From: Pseudomonadota bacterium
GTDB taxonomy: Bacteria > Pseudomonadota > Gammaproteobacteria > Burkholderiales > Rhodocyclaceae
Assembly (NCBI GenBank): GCA_018241685.1
Contig: JAFEDJ010000031.1
Coordinates: forward strand, 62,001-126,000
DNA length: 64,000 nucleotides
Direction of reading: 5' to 3'
A model generated the notes under the pieces. That model did no database searches. It saw only the letters and a list, made by a program, of their open reading frames with translations, and was not told the origin of the DNA. Positions 52,551-60,324 of the stretch are shown one piece after another; positions within the stretch are counted from its first letter, which is position 1; the number at the start of each line of letters is the position of its first letter. The position numbers were made by a program, and so were the translations under genes.

Positions 52551-53624
52551 ATGTCCGACCATCCCGCCCGTTACTGGCATTCCATCGACGGCGGCCGCAT
52601 CCAGTGCGACCTGTGCCCGAGGGACTGCCGCCTGCACGAAGGCCAACGTGGTGCCTGCTTCGTGCGCCAGATGGTGGACGGCAAGATGGTCCTGACCACC
52701 TACGGACGCAGTTCGGGCTTCTGTATCGACCCCATCGAGAAGAAGCCACTGAACCACTTCTACCCAGGTTCCAGCGTGTTCTCCTTTGGCACCGCGGGGT
52801 GCAACCTGGCCTGCAAGTTCTGCCAGAACTGGGATATTTCCAAGAGCCGCGACATGGACCGGCTGATGGATGCCGCTTCACCGGATGACATCGCCGTCAC
52901 CGCCGCCAGCCACGGCTGCCGCAGCGTGGCCTTCACCTACAACGACCCGGTGATCTTCGCCGAATATGCGATGGACACCGCCGAGGCCTGCCACGCCCGC
53001 GGCCTGGCCACCGTCGCAGTGACGGCCGGCTACATCAGCCCTGACGCCCGCCGCGACTTCTATGCGGTGATGGACGCGGCCAACGTGGACCTGAAGGGCT
53101 TCACCGAAGACTTCTATGTGCATCAGACCGGCGCCCATCTGGCCCCCGTGCTCGACACCCTGCTCTACCTGCACCACGAGACGCAGGTTTGGGTGGAGAT
53201 CACGACGCTGCTGATCCCCGGTCTCAACGACAGCGACGCGGAAATCACCGCCCTGTCGAAATGGATCGCCACGGAACTCGGCCCAGATGTGCCGCTGCAC
53301 TTCACCGCTTTCCACCCGGACTACAAACTGGACCAGCTTCCACCGACGCCGCCGACCACCCTCCGCCACGCGCGCCAGATAGCCCGGGATGCCGGCCTGC
53401 ACTACGTCTACACCGGCAATGTGCACGATCCGGAAGGCGGAACCACCTACTGTCCGGGCTGCGGGCAGGCCGTCATCGAACGGGACTGGTATGCGATCCT
53501 CTCCTACCGGCTCGACGCTCAGGGGGCCTGCACGGCCTGCGGACACCGACTGGCCGGTCGTTTTGGCGAATTCCGCGGTGCTTTCGGCCCGCGCCGTGTC
53601 CCAGTGCACATTCACGCTCAATAG
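52551..53624 (+). CDS. amrS: AmmeMemoRadiSam system radical SAM enzyme
   Basis: 357 residues. Starts 3 bases after amrA. C84, C88 and C91 (CNLACKFC) form the SAM-cluster motif. An N-terminal CDLCPRDC (C19, C22, C26, C36 nearby) and a C-terminal pair of CxxC knuckles (CPGC, CTAC) suggest additional iron-sulfur or zinc sites. The sequence resembles pyruvate formate-lyase activating enzymes, but with extra Cys clusters. Its substrate is unknown; it may install a radical or modify a protein or small molecule. No glycyl-radical enzyme is nearby. Confidence 0.93.
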   Translation: MSDHPARYWHSIDGGRIQCDLCPRDCRLHEGQRGACFVRQMVDGKMVLTTYGRSSGFCIDPIEKKPLNHFYPGSSVFSFGTAGCNLACKFCQNWDISKSRDMDRLMDAASPDDIAVTAASHGCRSVAFTYNDPVIFAEYAMDTAEACHARGLATVAVTAGYISPDARRDFYAVMDAANVDLKGFTEDFYVHQTGAHLAPVLDTLLYLHHETQVWVEITTLLIPGLNDSDAEITALSKWIATELGPDVPLHFTAFHPDYKLDQLPPTPPTTLRHARQIARDAGLHYVYTGNVHDPEGGTTYCPGCGQAVIERDWYAILSYRLDAQGACTACGHRLAGRFGEFRGAFGPRRVPVHIHAQ

Positions 53625-53694
53625 GGCATGCCGCGCCCTTGCCCGGCACCCACCGGCGTGCCATCGTTGAGCGAAAAACCCGCGCTGCGCCGCC

Positions 53695-54381
53695 ATGATG
53701 AAACTGCGTCAAACCCCGCTGAGCATCGCTGCCGGCCCGATCTGGCTCGAAGCCCTGCTCGCCCATTCCCCCGACGCCGAGGGGCTGATCCTCATCGCCC
53801 AGAACTCGGTCGGCAATCACCGCGAGTCCCGTGAAGCCCATTTCGCCAAGCGCCTGCAGGAGGCCGGATTCGCCACGCTGATCTTCGACCTGCTGACCCA
53901 TTACGAGGAAACCCGCGACCCGGACACCCGCTACAACTCGCCGCTCCTCGGACAACGCATCAACCTGATCTTCGAATGGCTACGCCACCAGCCACCGCTC
54001 GCCATGCTCCCGGTCGGCCTGGTCGCCAGCGGTACGGGCAGCGCCGCCGCGGTACGCGCGGTCTCCAAGGAACCCATGGTCGTCGATGCGCTGGTGCTGC
54101 GCGGTGGCCGCCCTGGGCTGGCGGGGATATCCCCACTGCGCCAGATCGTTTGCCCGACGCGTTTCGTGGTTGGCGAAAAAGACACAGGCCTGTCGGCCTT
54201 GCGTCAGGCTTTCGACCTGCTCACTTGCACCAAGGACTGGCGGGCTCTGGCAGGCACCGACGAGGATTTCCGCCAACCCGGTGCGCTGGATGACGCGGCG
54301 ACGACGGCCGCGGACTGGTTCCACCATCACCTCATCCAGCCGCCCGCCGCAGCGGACGCCCCCAAGCCAGACGCTGGTTAG
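53695..54381 (+). CDS. Alpha/beta hydrolase-fold protein (DLH-like) with eroded catalytic residues
   Basis: 228 residues. Overall it follows the dienelactone-hydrolase-like family often paired with phosphoribosyltransferases (segments ATLIFDLL, LRGGRPGLAG, QPGALDDAATTAADWF). At the nucleophile elbow the family GASTG is replaced by ASGTG, which puts Gly at the serine position. The catalytic His in the family ATH is Asp here (GTDEDF), and the HGSGS oxyanion segment is QNSVG. This makes it a likely pseudoenzyme. It follows amrS by 70 bases and its 3' end overlaps the convergent GNAT gene by 4. Its function is unknown. Confidence 0.75.
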   Translation: MMKLRQTPLSIAAGPIWLEALLAHSPDAEGLILIAQNSVGNHRESREAHFAKRLQEAGFATLIFDLLTHYEETRDPDTRYNSPLLGQRINLIFEWLRHQPPLAMLPVGLVASGTGSAAAVRAVSKEPMVVDALVLRGGRPGLAGISPLRQIVCPTRFVVGEKDTGLSALRQAFDLLTCTKDWRALAGTDEDFRQPGALDDAATTAADWFHHHLIQPPAAADAPKPDAG

Positions 54382-54809
54382 CGCTGGCGCAACATGGCCT
54401 GGTGCGGCAGGCCCGCCTCCTCGTAAACCTCGCCTTCGGGCACGAAACCGAAACGGGCGTAGAAGCCCCGCGCATGGGTCTGCGCGCTGAGCACCAGCCG
54501 GCGCATGCCACGCCGTTCGGCCTCATCGATCAAGGCCTGCAACAGGGCCGCGCCCACACCGTGCCTGCGCCAGTCGGCCAGCACTGCCATGCGCCCGATG
54601 TGACCGTCGGGCAACAGCCGACCTGTGCCCACCGGCTCATCGCCGGCCAAAGCCAGCGCATGGCAGGACACGGCATCGAACTCGTCGAGCTCCATGTCCG
54701 CCGGCACCTGCTGCTCGTCCACGAAAACCCGGAAGCGGATCGGTGTCGCCTGGGCGGCGAGTTCAGACCACTCGCCGAGCCGGACGGTGATGACGGGACG
54801 GGTATTCAT
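54378..54809 (-). CDS. GNAT-family N-acetyltransferase (ElaA/YjcF-like)
   Basis: 143 residues. The IRFRVFVDEQQVP segment at residues ~24-36 is typical of ElaA/YjcF-type GNATs. The acetyl-CoA P-loop is GRMAVLADWRRHGVGAALLQAL (RxxGxG/A form), and LSAQTHARGFYARFGF completes motif B. The acceptor is unknown. The start overlaps the L,D-transpeptidase stop by 4 bases, indicating coupling in the tadA-transpeptidase-GNAT run. Confidence 0.88.
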   Translation of the reverse strand: MNTRPVITVRLGEWSELAAQATPIRFRVFVDEQQVPADMELDEFDAVSCHALALAGDEPVGTGRLLPDGHIGRMAVLADWRRHGVGAALLQALIDEAERRGMRRLVLSAQTHARGFYARFGFVPEGEVYEEAGLPHQAMLRQR

Positions 54810-55285
54810 TCGCGGATGTCCACCTGCGTGCCAGCCGGAACCAGATCGAACAGCTCCGCCACATCGCGGTTACGCATGCGGACGCAGCCGATGGATAGCG
54901 GCACGCCCATCGGTTCGGTATCCGGCGTGCCGTGGATGTAGATGTAGCGCTGCATCGAATCCACGGTGCCGAGGCGGTTCCGCCCCGGCTCCAGGCCGGA
55001 CAACCACAGGATCCGGGTGAGGATCCAGTCCCGCTCCGGCGACGCCTCCGCCAGCGCCGGTGACCACACTTCGCCGGTCGGGCGACGCCCGCGAAAGGCC
55101 GCACCCAGCGGCGCACCGGCGCCGATGCGCGCGCGGATCACATGGCGCCCCCTCGGCGTGCGGTAGCTGCCCTTCTCCTCACCGGCGCCGTTCTTCGCGG
55201 TGGATACCGAATAGCGGCGGATGCACGCCCCGTCGTCACCGAACAGAGACAGGGTCTGGCTGGAAATATCGACACGAATCCGCAT
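54806..55285 (-). CDS. L,D-transpeptidase (YkuD/ErfK domain) without signal peptide
   Basis: 159 residues from the ATG at 55285. The YkuD motif is clear: YIHGTPDTEPMG with H118, then SIGCVRMRN with the catalytic C134 (SxGCxR). No secretion signal is visible, whichever in-frame start is used (55345 adds a non-hydrophobic stretch). Periplasmic L,D-transpeptidases cross-link peptidoglycan or attach lipoproteins; a cytoplasmic form would need other export or a different role. It lies 4 bases after tadA and overlaps the GNAT gene. Confidence 0.85.
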   Translation of the reverse strand: MRIRVDISSQTLSLFGDDGACIRRYSVSTAKNGAGEEKGSYRTPRGRHVIRARIGAGAPLGAAFRGRRPTGEVWSPALAEASPERDWILTRILWLSGLEPGRNRLGTVDSMQRYIYIHGTPDTEPMGVPLSIGCVRMRNRDVAELFDLVPAGTQVDIRE

Positions 55286-55289
55286 GGGC

Positions 55290-55817
<528 letters not shown>

Positions 55818-55880
55818 TTAAAACAGCATCGTGGAAAGCCTCAGCGAAACCGCACATCGCCCCCGTTCTGGAGGCCCGCC

Positions 55881-56364
55881 ATGACGGACGGCCATCAGGG
55901 CGCCGCCCTCCTCGCGCGCTTCCATGCCTTGCTGGGCGGCCTGGTGGTTTTCGGCAACCCGTCCGGGACGCTGCAGCCCTGGGCCATTGGAGTACTTCTC
56001 CCGCGGTCTCATCGACAGCCTGCCGCCCCCTTCTTCCTGTTCAACGAAACCGGCCGCCTCGTCCTGTGGAACAGCTTCGTCTGCGACCTGACCGGTCTGG
56101 ACGTGAGCCAGCTGATTCATCGGGAAGCTCGGCGACTTGCGCACCCCGCTGCGGGCGATCGAGGGCTACAGCACCATCATCGGCACCGATTATCCCGACA
56201 GACTCGACGACGGGACCCGGGAACTGCTGCGCCGTGTCCGTGCTGCGGCCCACCGCATGAGCCAGTTGATCGATGACCTGCTGACTCTCTCGCAGGTCAG
56301 TCGCAAGCCGCTGGAACGACGTCAGGTCGACCTGTCCCGGCTGGCCCGGGCCATCTGTCAATGA
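55881..56364 (+). pseudogene. Remnant of a PAS-domain sensor histidine kinase
   Basis: Three frames hold pieces of one kinase. EYFSRGLIDSLP (from about 55986) is followed, after a one-base deletion in a C-run at about 56025, by FFLFNETGRLVLWNSF and LTGLDVSQL, a PAS segment. Then comes an out-of-frame jump at about 56130 into DLRTPLRAIEGYS and LIDDLLTLSQVSRKPL, the HisKA domain. The phospho-acceptor His just ahead of DLRTPL is missing, as is the entire ATPase domain. Homology stops at about 56360 (RLARAICQ then stop). Several lesions mean it makes no kinase. The segment from 55881 to 55980 (MTDGHQGAALL) is of uncertain origin. Confidence 0.7.
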
Positions 56365-56900
56365 AATTCGCCCTTCGGTCGAGCTCCCATCAACATGGCC
56401 ACGATCCTGTTCGGCAAGCTTCCTATTTCTGCGTTATATGCCTTGACCGCTTCTACGTACCGAAGCTCAGCGGTGTCGATCCGCCCACCGGCCTCTTCCA
56501 TCTGCGCTTGAAGGTCTCGGAAATTAGCATCAGCCTTGAGAGCGGGGTAGTTTTCGGACACGACCAACAATCTGTCGACGGCCCGCGACAACTCCAGATT
56601 TCCCCTGGCGAAGTCAATCAGCACATCCTGGTCCCCCAGGGATTCAGGTGTCGCAGGCATATGCTCAGCCGTTGAGTCACGCGCTTGCGACACACGGCTC
56701 AACGTCTCCCGCTCGCTGGGGGCGTGGGTCTGTACCACCTGAATCAGATTCGGCACCTGATCCAGGCGTCGCCTGCTGAGTTCGATGAACTCGGAGGCCG
56801 TCACCAGCACCTGCTCATCTTCGGCCTGAATCTGGTGATATCCGCAACCGCTTACCAGACTTGCTGCCAGCAGCAGAAATACAGCCCGTCGGGTCTGCAT
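56358..56900 (-). CDS. LemA-family lipoprotein, divergent and probably 3'-truncated
   Basis: 180 residues from the ATG at 56900, with AGAAGG upstream; a GTG at 56909 is alternative. Lipoprotein signal with SLVSGC. LemA landmarks are LDQVPNLIQVVQTHA, the SRAVDRLLVVSENYPALKAD segment and NAEIGSLPNRIVAMLMGARPK, mostly helical. Typical LemA proteins continue some 10-15 residues after the GFKP-YF position; here the frame stops at GEFH. The end falls exactly at the break of the convergent kinase remnant, so both were likely cut by one deletion. No TPM-domain partner is present. Confidence 0.8.
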   Translation of the reverse strand: MQTRRAVFLLLAASLVSGCGYHQIQAEDEQVLVTASEFIELSRRRLDQVPNLIQVVQTHAPSERETLSRVSQARDSTAEHMPATPESLGDQDVLIDFARGNLELSRAVDRLLVVSENYPALKADANFRDLQAQMEEAGGRIDTAELRYVEAVKAYNAEIGSLPNRIVAMLMGARPKGEFH

Positions 56901-56975
56901 CAAGAACACCTTCTGAAAATGCTGCGAGTGGTGCCATTATGCCTACCCTCGCACACAGCCCACGGACACCGATTG

Positions 56976-57818
56976 TTAAATCGGTCGCGCTACTCCGTCG
57001 GCCGCCTTCAAACCGATCATGGTCCGCCGTGCAAAGCACAGATCCTCCCAGGCCTTTGCCTTGTCGGCGAGATTCCTCAGCAGATAGGCCGGGTGATAAG
57101 TCACGATCACCGGAATGGAGCCGTAGGAGAACAGTTTGCCGCGCGCCGCGCCGATCTTGATTTCCTGATTGAGCAGCGCCTGCGCCGCTGGACGGCCGAG
57201 GGCCACGATCAGGCGCGGGCGAATCAGTTCGATCTGGCGTTGCAGATATGGGAAACACGCCGACAGCTCGGCGGTGTCCGGCGTCCGGTTATGGGGCGGC
57301 CGGCATTTCACCGCATTGCCGATGTAGACGTCCTCCCCCCGCTTTAGATCGATCGAAGCGAGCATGTTGTCGAGCAGGCGCCCAGCCTGGCCAACGAAAG
57401 GCTCGCCGCGCTCATCCTCTTCGGCTCCCGGCCCTTCACCGACGAACAACCAGTCCGCCTTCCGATCACCGACGCCAGGCACAGCCTGCTTGCGTCGACG
57501 GCACAAGCCGCAGGCATCGCAACTGCGGATGCGTGCCTCCAGTTCGTCCCAGTCCAGATCGCCGACACGCACGGGTGCTGCCGGCGCATCGGCTGGCGGC
57601 CTGCGCTCCTGCTCTGGCGCCTTCATTGCGGCAGACAGCATGCTGCGGATGGGCTGGGGCTGGGGCTGGGCCGGCATCACGGCAGGCAGACTCTCCAGCA
57701 CGGCAGGCTGCAACACCGGCGCCGTACCGGCTTCCTCGTGCTCATCGGACGCGCTGCGGAGTCGCCACAGGGGAGCCAACCCCATCTCCCGCAGGATGCC
57801 GTTTCTACGCAAGTTCAT
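56976..57818 (-). CDS. Family 4 uracil-DNA glycosylase
   Basis: 280 residues. The [4Fe-4S] cysteines start with CDACGLC (about residue 100-106). GEGPGAEEDERGEPFVGQAG is the uracil-binding/catalytic motif 1, and VTYHPAYLLR is motif 3. The N-terminal ~95 residues form a Pro/Gln/Ala-rich extension (with PQPQPQP) not present in minimal family-4 enzymes. It removes uracil from DNA. Its start codon overlaps the RimI stop by 4 bases in the tsaB-rimI-udg unit. Confidence 0.93.
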   Translation of the reverse strand: MNLRRNGILREMGLAPLWRLRSASDEHEEAGTAPVLQPAVLESLPAVMPAQPQPQPIRSMLSAAMKAPEQERRPPADAPAAPVRVGDLDWDELEARIRSCDACGLCRRRKQAVPGVGDRKADWLFVGEGPGAEEDERGEPFVGQAGRLLDNMLASIDLKRGEDVYIGNAVKCRPPHNRTPDTAELSACFPYLQRQIELIRPRLIVALGRPAAQALLNQEIKIGAARGKLFSYGSIPVIVTYHPAYLLRNLADKAKAWEDLCFARRTMIGLKAADGVARPI

Positions 57819-58281
57819 CGCGGCGCGCTCACAGGCGGGACCTCATCACCAACGCATCCTCGCGCCCGGACGCAGCCGGGTAATAACCCTTGCGGCGACC
57901 GATGGTTTCGAAGCCGGCACGTTGATAAAGGGCCAGCGCCGCAGTATTGGATGGACGCACCTCGAGGAACATCTGACGGGCGCCGTCCTGGCGGGCCACG
58001 TCGCCGAGATGCTCCAGCAAGCGGCGCCCCATGCCCTGGCCCTGGCGTTCGGCCTGGACACTGATATTGAGGATGTGGGCTTCGTCGAGCACCATCATCA
58101 GCACCGCATAACCCACGCGTTCCAGACCGTCGCGCATGGTCCAGCAACTGTAACCGGAACGCATGGAGTCGGAAAAATTACCGACCGTCCACGGATAGGG
58201 ATACAGGCGCACTTCCTGCATCGCGACCCATTCCAGGTCGGAATCCTGCATCGGTGCAAAATTCAGTCCAACCAGCGTCAC
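57815..58281 (-). CDS. rimI: Ribosomal protein bS18 alanine N-acetyltransferase
   Basis: About 150-155 residues, GNAT fold. ILNISVQAERQGQGMGRRLLEHL holds the acetyl-CoA QxxGxG pattern, and LEVRPSNTAALALYQRAGFETIGRRKGYYP is the RimI C-terminal signature with the family Tyr. It acetylates the N-terminus of ribosomal protein S18 and possibly others. Its start overlaps the tsaB stop by 4 bases, and its end is coupled to the udg start; the gene order tsaB-rimI is very widespread. Confidence 0.93.
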
Positions 58282-58970
58282 GCCCGCCCTCCGCTGGCGA
58301 GACGCTCGGCGGTGGTCATGGCCACCTTGTCGCGCACGTACAAGGGAACTGCCAAGGCAGGATCGATCGCCTCCCCTTTGGCAAAGCGCACCGCAGCCAG
58401 GCGCGCCACGCTGGCCGCCCTGGGGATCGGCGACGGGTCGAAGCCGGCGAGGCGCTCACCGAGGGCCGGGATCAGCGCCGCTCCATATGCGCCGAAAGCG
58501 GAGCCGAAACCGAACCAGTCGCCCTCCGCCGGCAACGCCACCGCGGCGGGAACCGCGCAGGCCGGCGCGGTCTGTTCGACTAGCACACCATCGATACGCC
58601 GATAGGCGGCGAAGTAGACCTCGGACATCCGCGCATCCGCGGCAACGAAAATGGCCGTTTGATCACACTGATCCGCCAAGACCTCCAGGGTACACACCGG
58701 CACTACCGGCTTTCCGGCTCCGAGTGCCAGCCCCTGCGCCACACCGCAAGCGAGGCGCAAACCCGTGAAAGCGCCGGGCCCCGCGCCGAAGGCGATCGCA
58801 TCGAGATCCGCCAAGCCGACGGCGGCTTCCTTCAGGAGCTCCCGCACTTCGGGAAGAATGGTCTCCGAATGACCGGGACGGCCGGCCACGGGGCGTTCGA
58901 TGAGGCGTTCTCCGTCGAGCAGTGCGACAGAACCATATTCGGTGGAGGTTTCGAGGGCGAGGATCTTCAT
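58278..58970 (-). CDS. tsaB: tRNA threonylcarbamoyladenosine biosynthesis protein TsaB
   Basis: 230 residues. ILALETSTEYGSVALLDG is the N-terminal ASKHA beta-hairpin, GHSETILPEVRELL the next segment, and IAFGAGPGAFTGLRLACGVAQGLALGAG the central signature. TsaB is the non-catalytic partner of TsaD in making t6A37 on tRNAs that read ANN codons. It is first in the tsaB-rimI-udg unit on the minus strand. Confidence 0.95.
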   Translation of the reverse strand: MKILALETSTEYGSVALLDGERLIERPVAGRPGHSETILPEVRELLKEAAVGLADLDAIAFGAGPGAFTGLRLACGVAQGLALGAGKPVVPVCTLEVLADQCDQTAIFVAADARMSEVYFAAYRRIDGVLVEQTAPACAVPAAVALPAEGDWFGFGSAFGAYGAALIPALGERLAGFDPSPIPRAASVARLAAVRFAKGEAIDPALAVPLYVRDKVAMTTAERLASGGRA

Positions 58971-59036
58971 AGGAGGCGCATTCTACCGCCCTCCGCCCCC
59001 GGAAGCGGTGTTGAAGACGCGGGCCGTCGCTCGCAG

Positions 59037-59363
59037 TCAGTCCGGACGACGATGCCGGTCGCCGTAGACATCCCGGCCCGCATCGTGAACGTCGCGGCGC
59101 AACTGGCGTCGCTCCTCGGGAGACCAGCGGCGGGGATTACGATTCTCGTCGACGTCCTGACGCCGCACGGGCTCCGCAGAAAAGGCCGGCATTTCCCTCC
59201 CCTGACGGTCTTGCGGAGCCGCATACTGGCGCAGGAAAGGTCCCAGACGCTCGTTACCCTGGGCTGCGGCGGCCCCCGTGGCCAGCAGTCCCACCAGCAA
59301 CAACCCCAGCGTCAAGCGCGGGCCGCGACCAGACTTGTTCTGCAAAGTGGTTTCATTGCACAT
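59037..59363 (-). CDS. Small exported basic protein, unknown function
   Basis: 108 residues from the ATG at 59363 (MCNETTLQNK). A signal peptide (hydrophobic LTLGLLLVGLLATGAAAA) ends at about residue 34. The mature part is highly charged, with an Arg-rich C-terminal segment RRWSPEERRQLRRDVHDAGRD that looks like a single basic helix. Similar short proteins with a W-S-P-E-E-R motif occur in betaproteobacteria with no known role. It is divergent from ompR with 196 bases between. Confidence 0.6.
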   Translation of the reverse strand: MCNETTLQNKSGRGPRLTLGLLLVGLLATGAAAAQGNERLGPFLRQYAAPQDRQGREMPAFSAEPVRRQDVDENRNPRRWSPEERRQLRRDVHDAGRDVYGDRHRRPD

Positions 59364-59490
59364 GGCGCTTATCCTAACCCGGCCGCAATCATTCAGGCAT
59401 CTCCGGGAAGCGGGCCGATTTGATTCTGGCAGGCCAGGCCACCCGAGGTGCGACGCTTTGTAAGGGAATGTTAGGCCTGTCACTCCACTT

Positions 59491-59515
59491 ACGTTTCTTT
59501 ACCCACGTCTTTCAC
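59491..59515 (+). promoter_or_regulatory. Tandem repeat in the ompR upstream region
   Basis: ACGTTTCTTTAC (59491-59502) and ACGTCTTTCAC (59505-59515) are imperfect direct repeats offset by 14 bases. They lie 45-70 bases before the ompR start. OmpR-family regulators bind direct repeats, so this is a candidate autoregulatory site. Confidence 0.3.
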
Positions 59516-59521
59516 TGTCCC

Positions 59522-59550
59522 GCTAGCCGACCTGCACACGAGCGGCTAGC
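59522..59550 (+). promoter_or_regulatory. Perfect inverted repeat directly before ompR
   Basis: GCTAGCCG (59522-59529) and CGGCTAGC (59543-59550), 8-base perfect arms with a 13-base spacer, 21 bases centre to centre. The right arm ends 9 bases before the ATG at 59560, and no clear Shine-Dalgarno sequence is seen. It could be an operator or a hairpin that masks the ribosome site. Confidence 0.5.
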
Positions 59551-59559
59551 ATTCGACCC

Positions 59560-60288
59560 ATGGAAAAAGAGAGCTTTCGCATCCTCGTCGTCGACGACGA
59601 CCTTCGCCTGCGCGACCTGCTGAAACGTTACCTTGGCGAACAGGGCTTCAACGTCAAGACAGTGGCCGACGCAGCGCAGATGGATCGCGCGCTGCTGCGC
59701 GAACACTTCGATCTGATGGTGCTCGACCTCATGCTGCCGGGAGAGGACGGCCTGTCCATCTGTCGGCGCCTGCGCGGCACCAACAACGGCATTCCGATCG
59801 TGATGCTCACCGCCAAGGGCGATGACGTGGACCGCATCGTCGGCCTGGAAATGGGTGCCGACGACTATCTGCCCAAGCCCTTCAACCCGCGCGAACTGGT
59901 GGCCCGCATCAACGCTGTGCTGCGCCGCCAGCCGCAGACGCCCCCCGGCGCACCAGCAGCCGACGATGAGGACGTGCGTTTCGGCCAGATCGTCGTTCAG
60001 CTCGGCACCCGCATGCTGATCCGCAACGGCGAGGAAACGCTGCTCACTACCGGTGAATTCGCACTGCTCAAGGTGCTGCTGCAACATCCCCGCCAGCCCC
60101 TTTCGCGGGATCGCTTGATGGAACTGGCCCGCGGCCGCGAATACGATGTGTTCGACCGCTCCATCGACGTGCAGATCTCCCGCCTGCGCAAGCTTATCGA
60201 GGAAGACCCCGGCAAGCCCCGCTACATCCAGACCGTGTGGGGTTTCGGCTACGTCTTCGTACCGGACGGCAACAAGCATTCCCAGTGA
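59560..60288 (+). CDS. ompR: OmpR-family response regulator
   Basis: 242 residues. The receiver domain has the acidic pocket (VDDD at 11-14), the phospho-acceptor D56 (MVLDLMLP), and the conserved Lys in YLPKPF. The C-terminal winged helix (about 150-235) has LTTGEFALLKVLLQH and DVQISRLRKLIEEDPGKPRYIQTVWGFGYVF. The similarity to E. coli OmpR (MLTAKGDDVDRIVGLEMGADDY) is high. It is followed after 36 bases by its kinase gene. It likely controls porins and envelope genes. Confidence 0.93.
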   Translation: MEKESFRILVVDDDLRLRDLLKRYLGEQGFNVKTVADAAQMDRALLREHFDLMVLDLMLPGEDGLSICRRLRGTNNGIPIVMLTAKGDDVDRIVGLEMGADDYLPKPFNPRELVARINAVLRRQPQTPPGAPAADDEDVRFGQIVVQLGTRMLIRNGEETLLTTGEFALLKVLLQHPRQPLSRDRLMELARGREYDVFDRSIDVQISRLRKLIEEDPGKPRYIQTVWGFGYVFVPDGNKHSQ

Positions 60289-60324
60289 CGCAAGGAGCGC
60301 ACGCTCCTGCCCGTCCGTCGCACC

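Noticed and set aside
57590..57720. Short repeated GGGCTGG / CCAGCCC units in the uracil glycosylase gene
   Set aside because: They encode the Pro/Gln-rich N-terminal linker (PQPQPQP) and need no separate explanation as a mobile or regulatory repeat.
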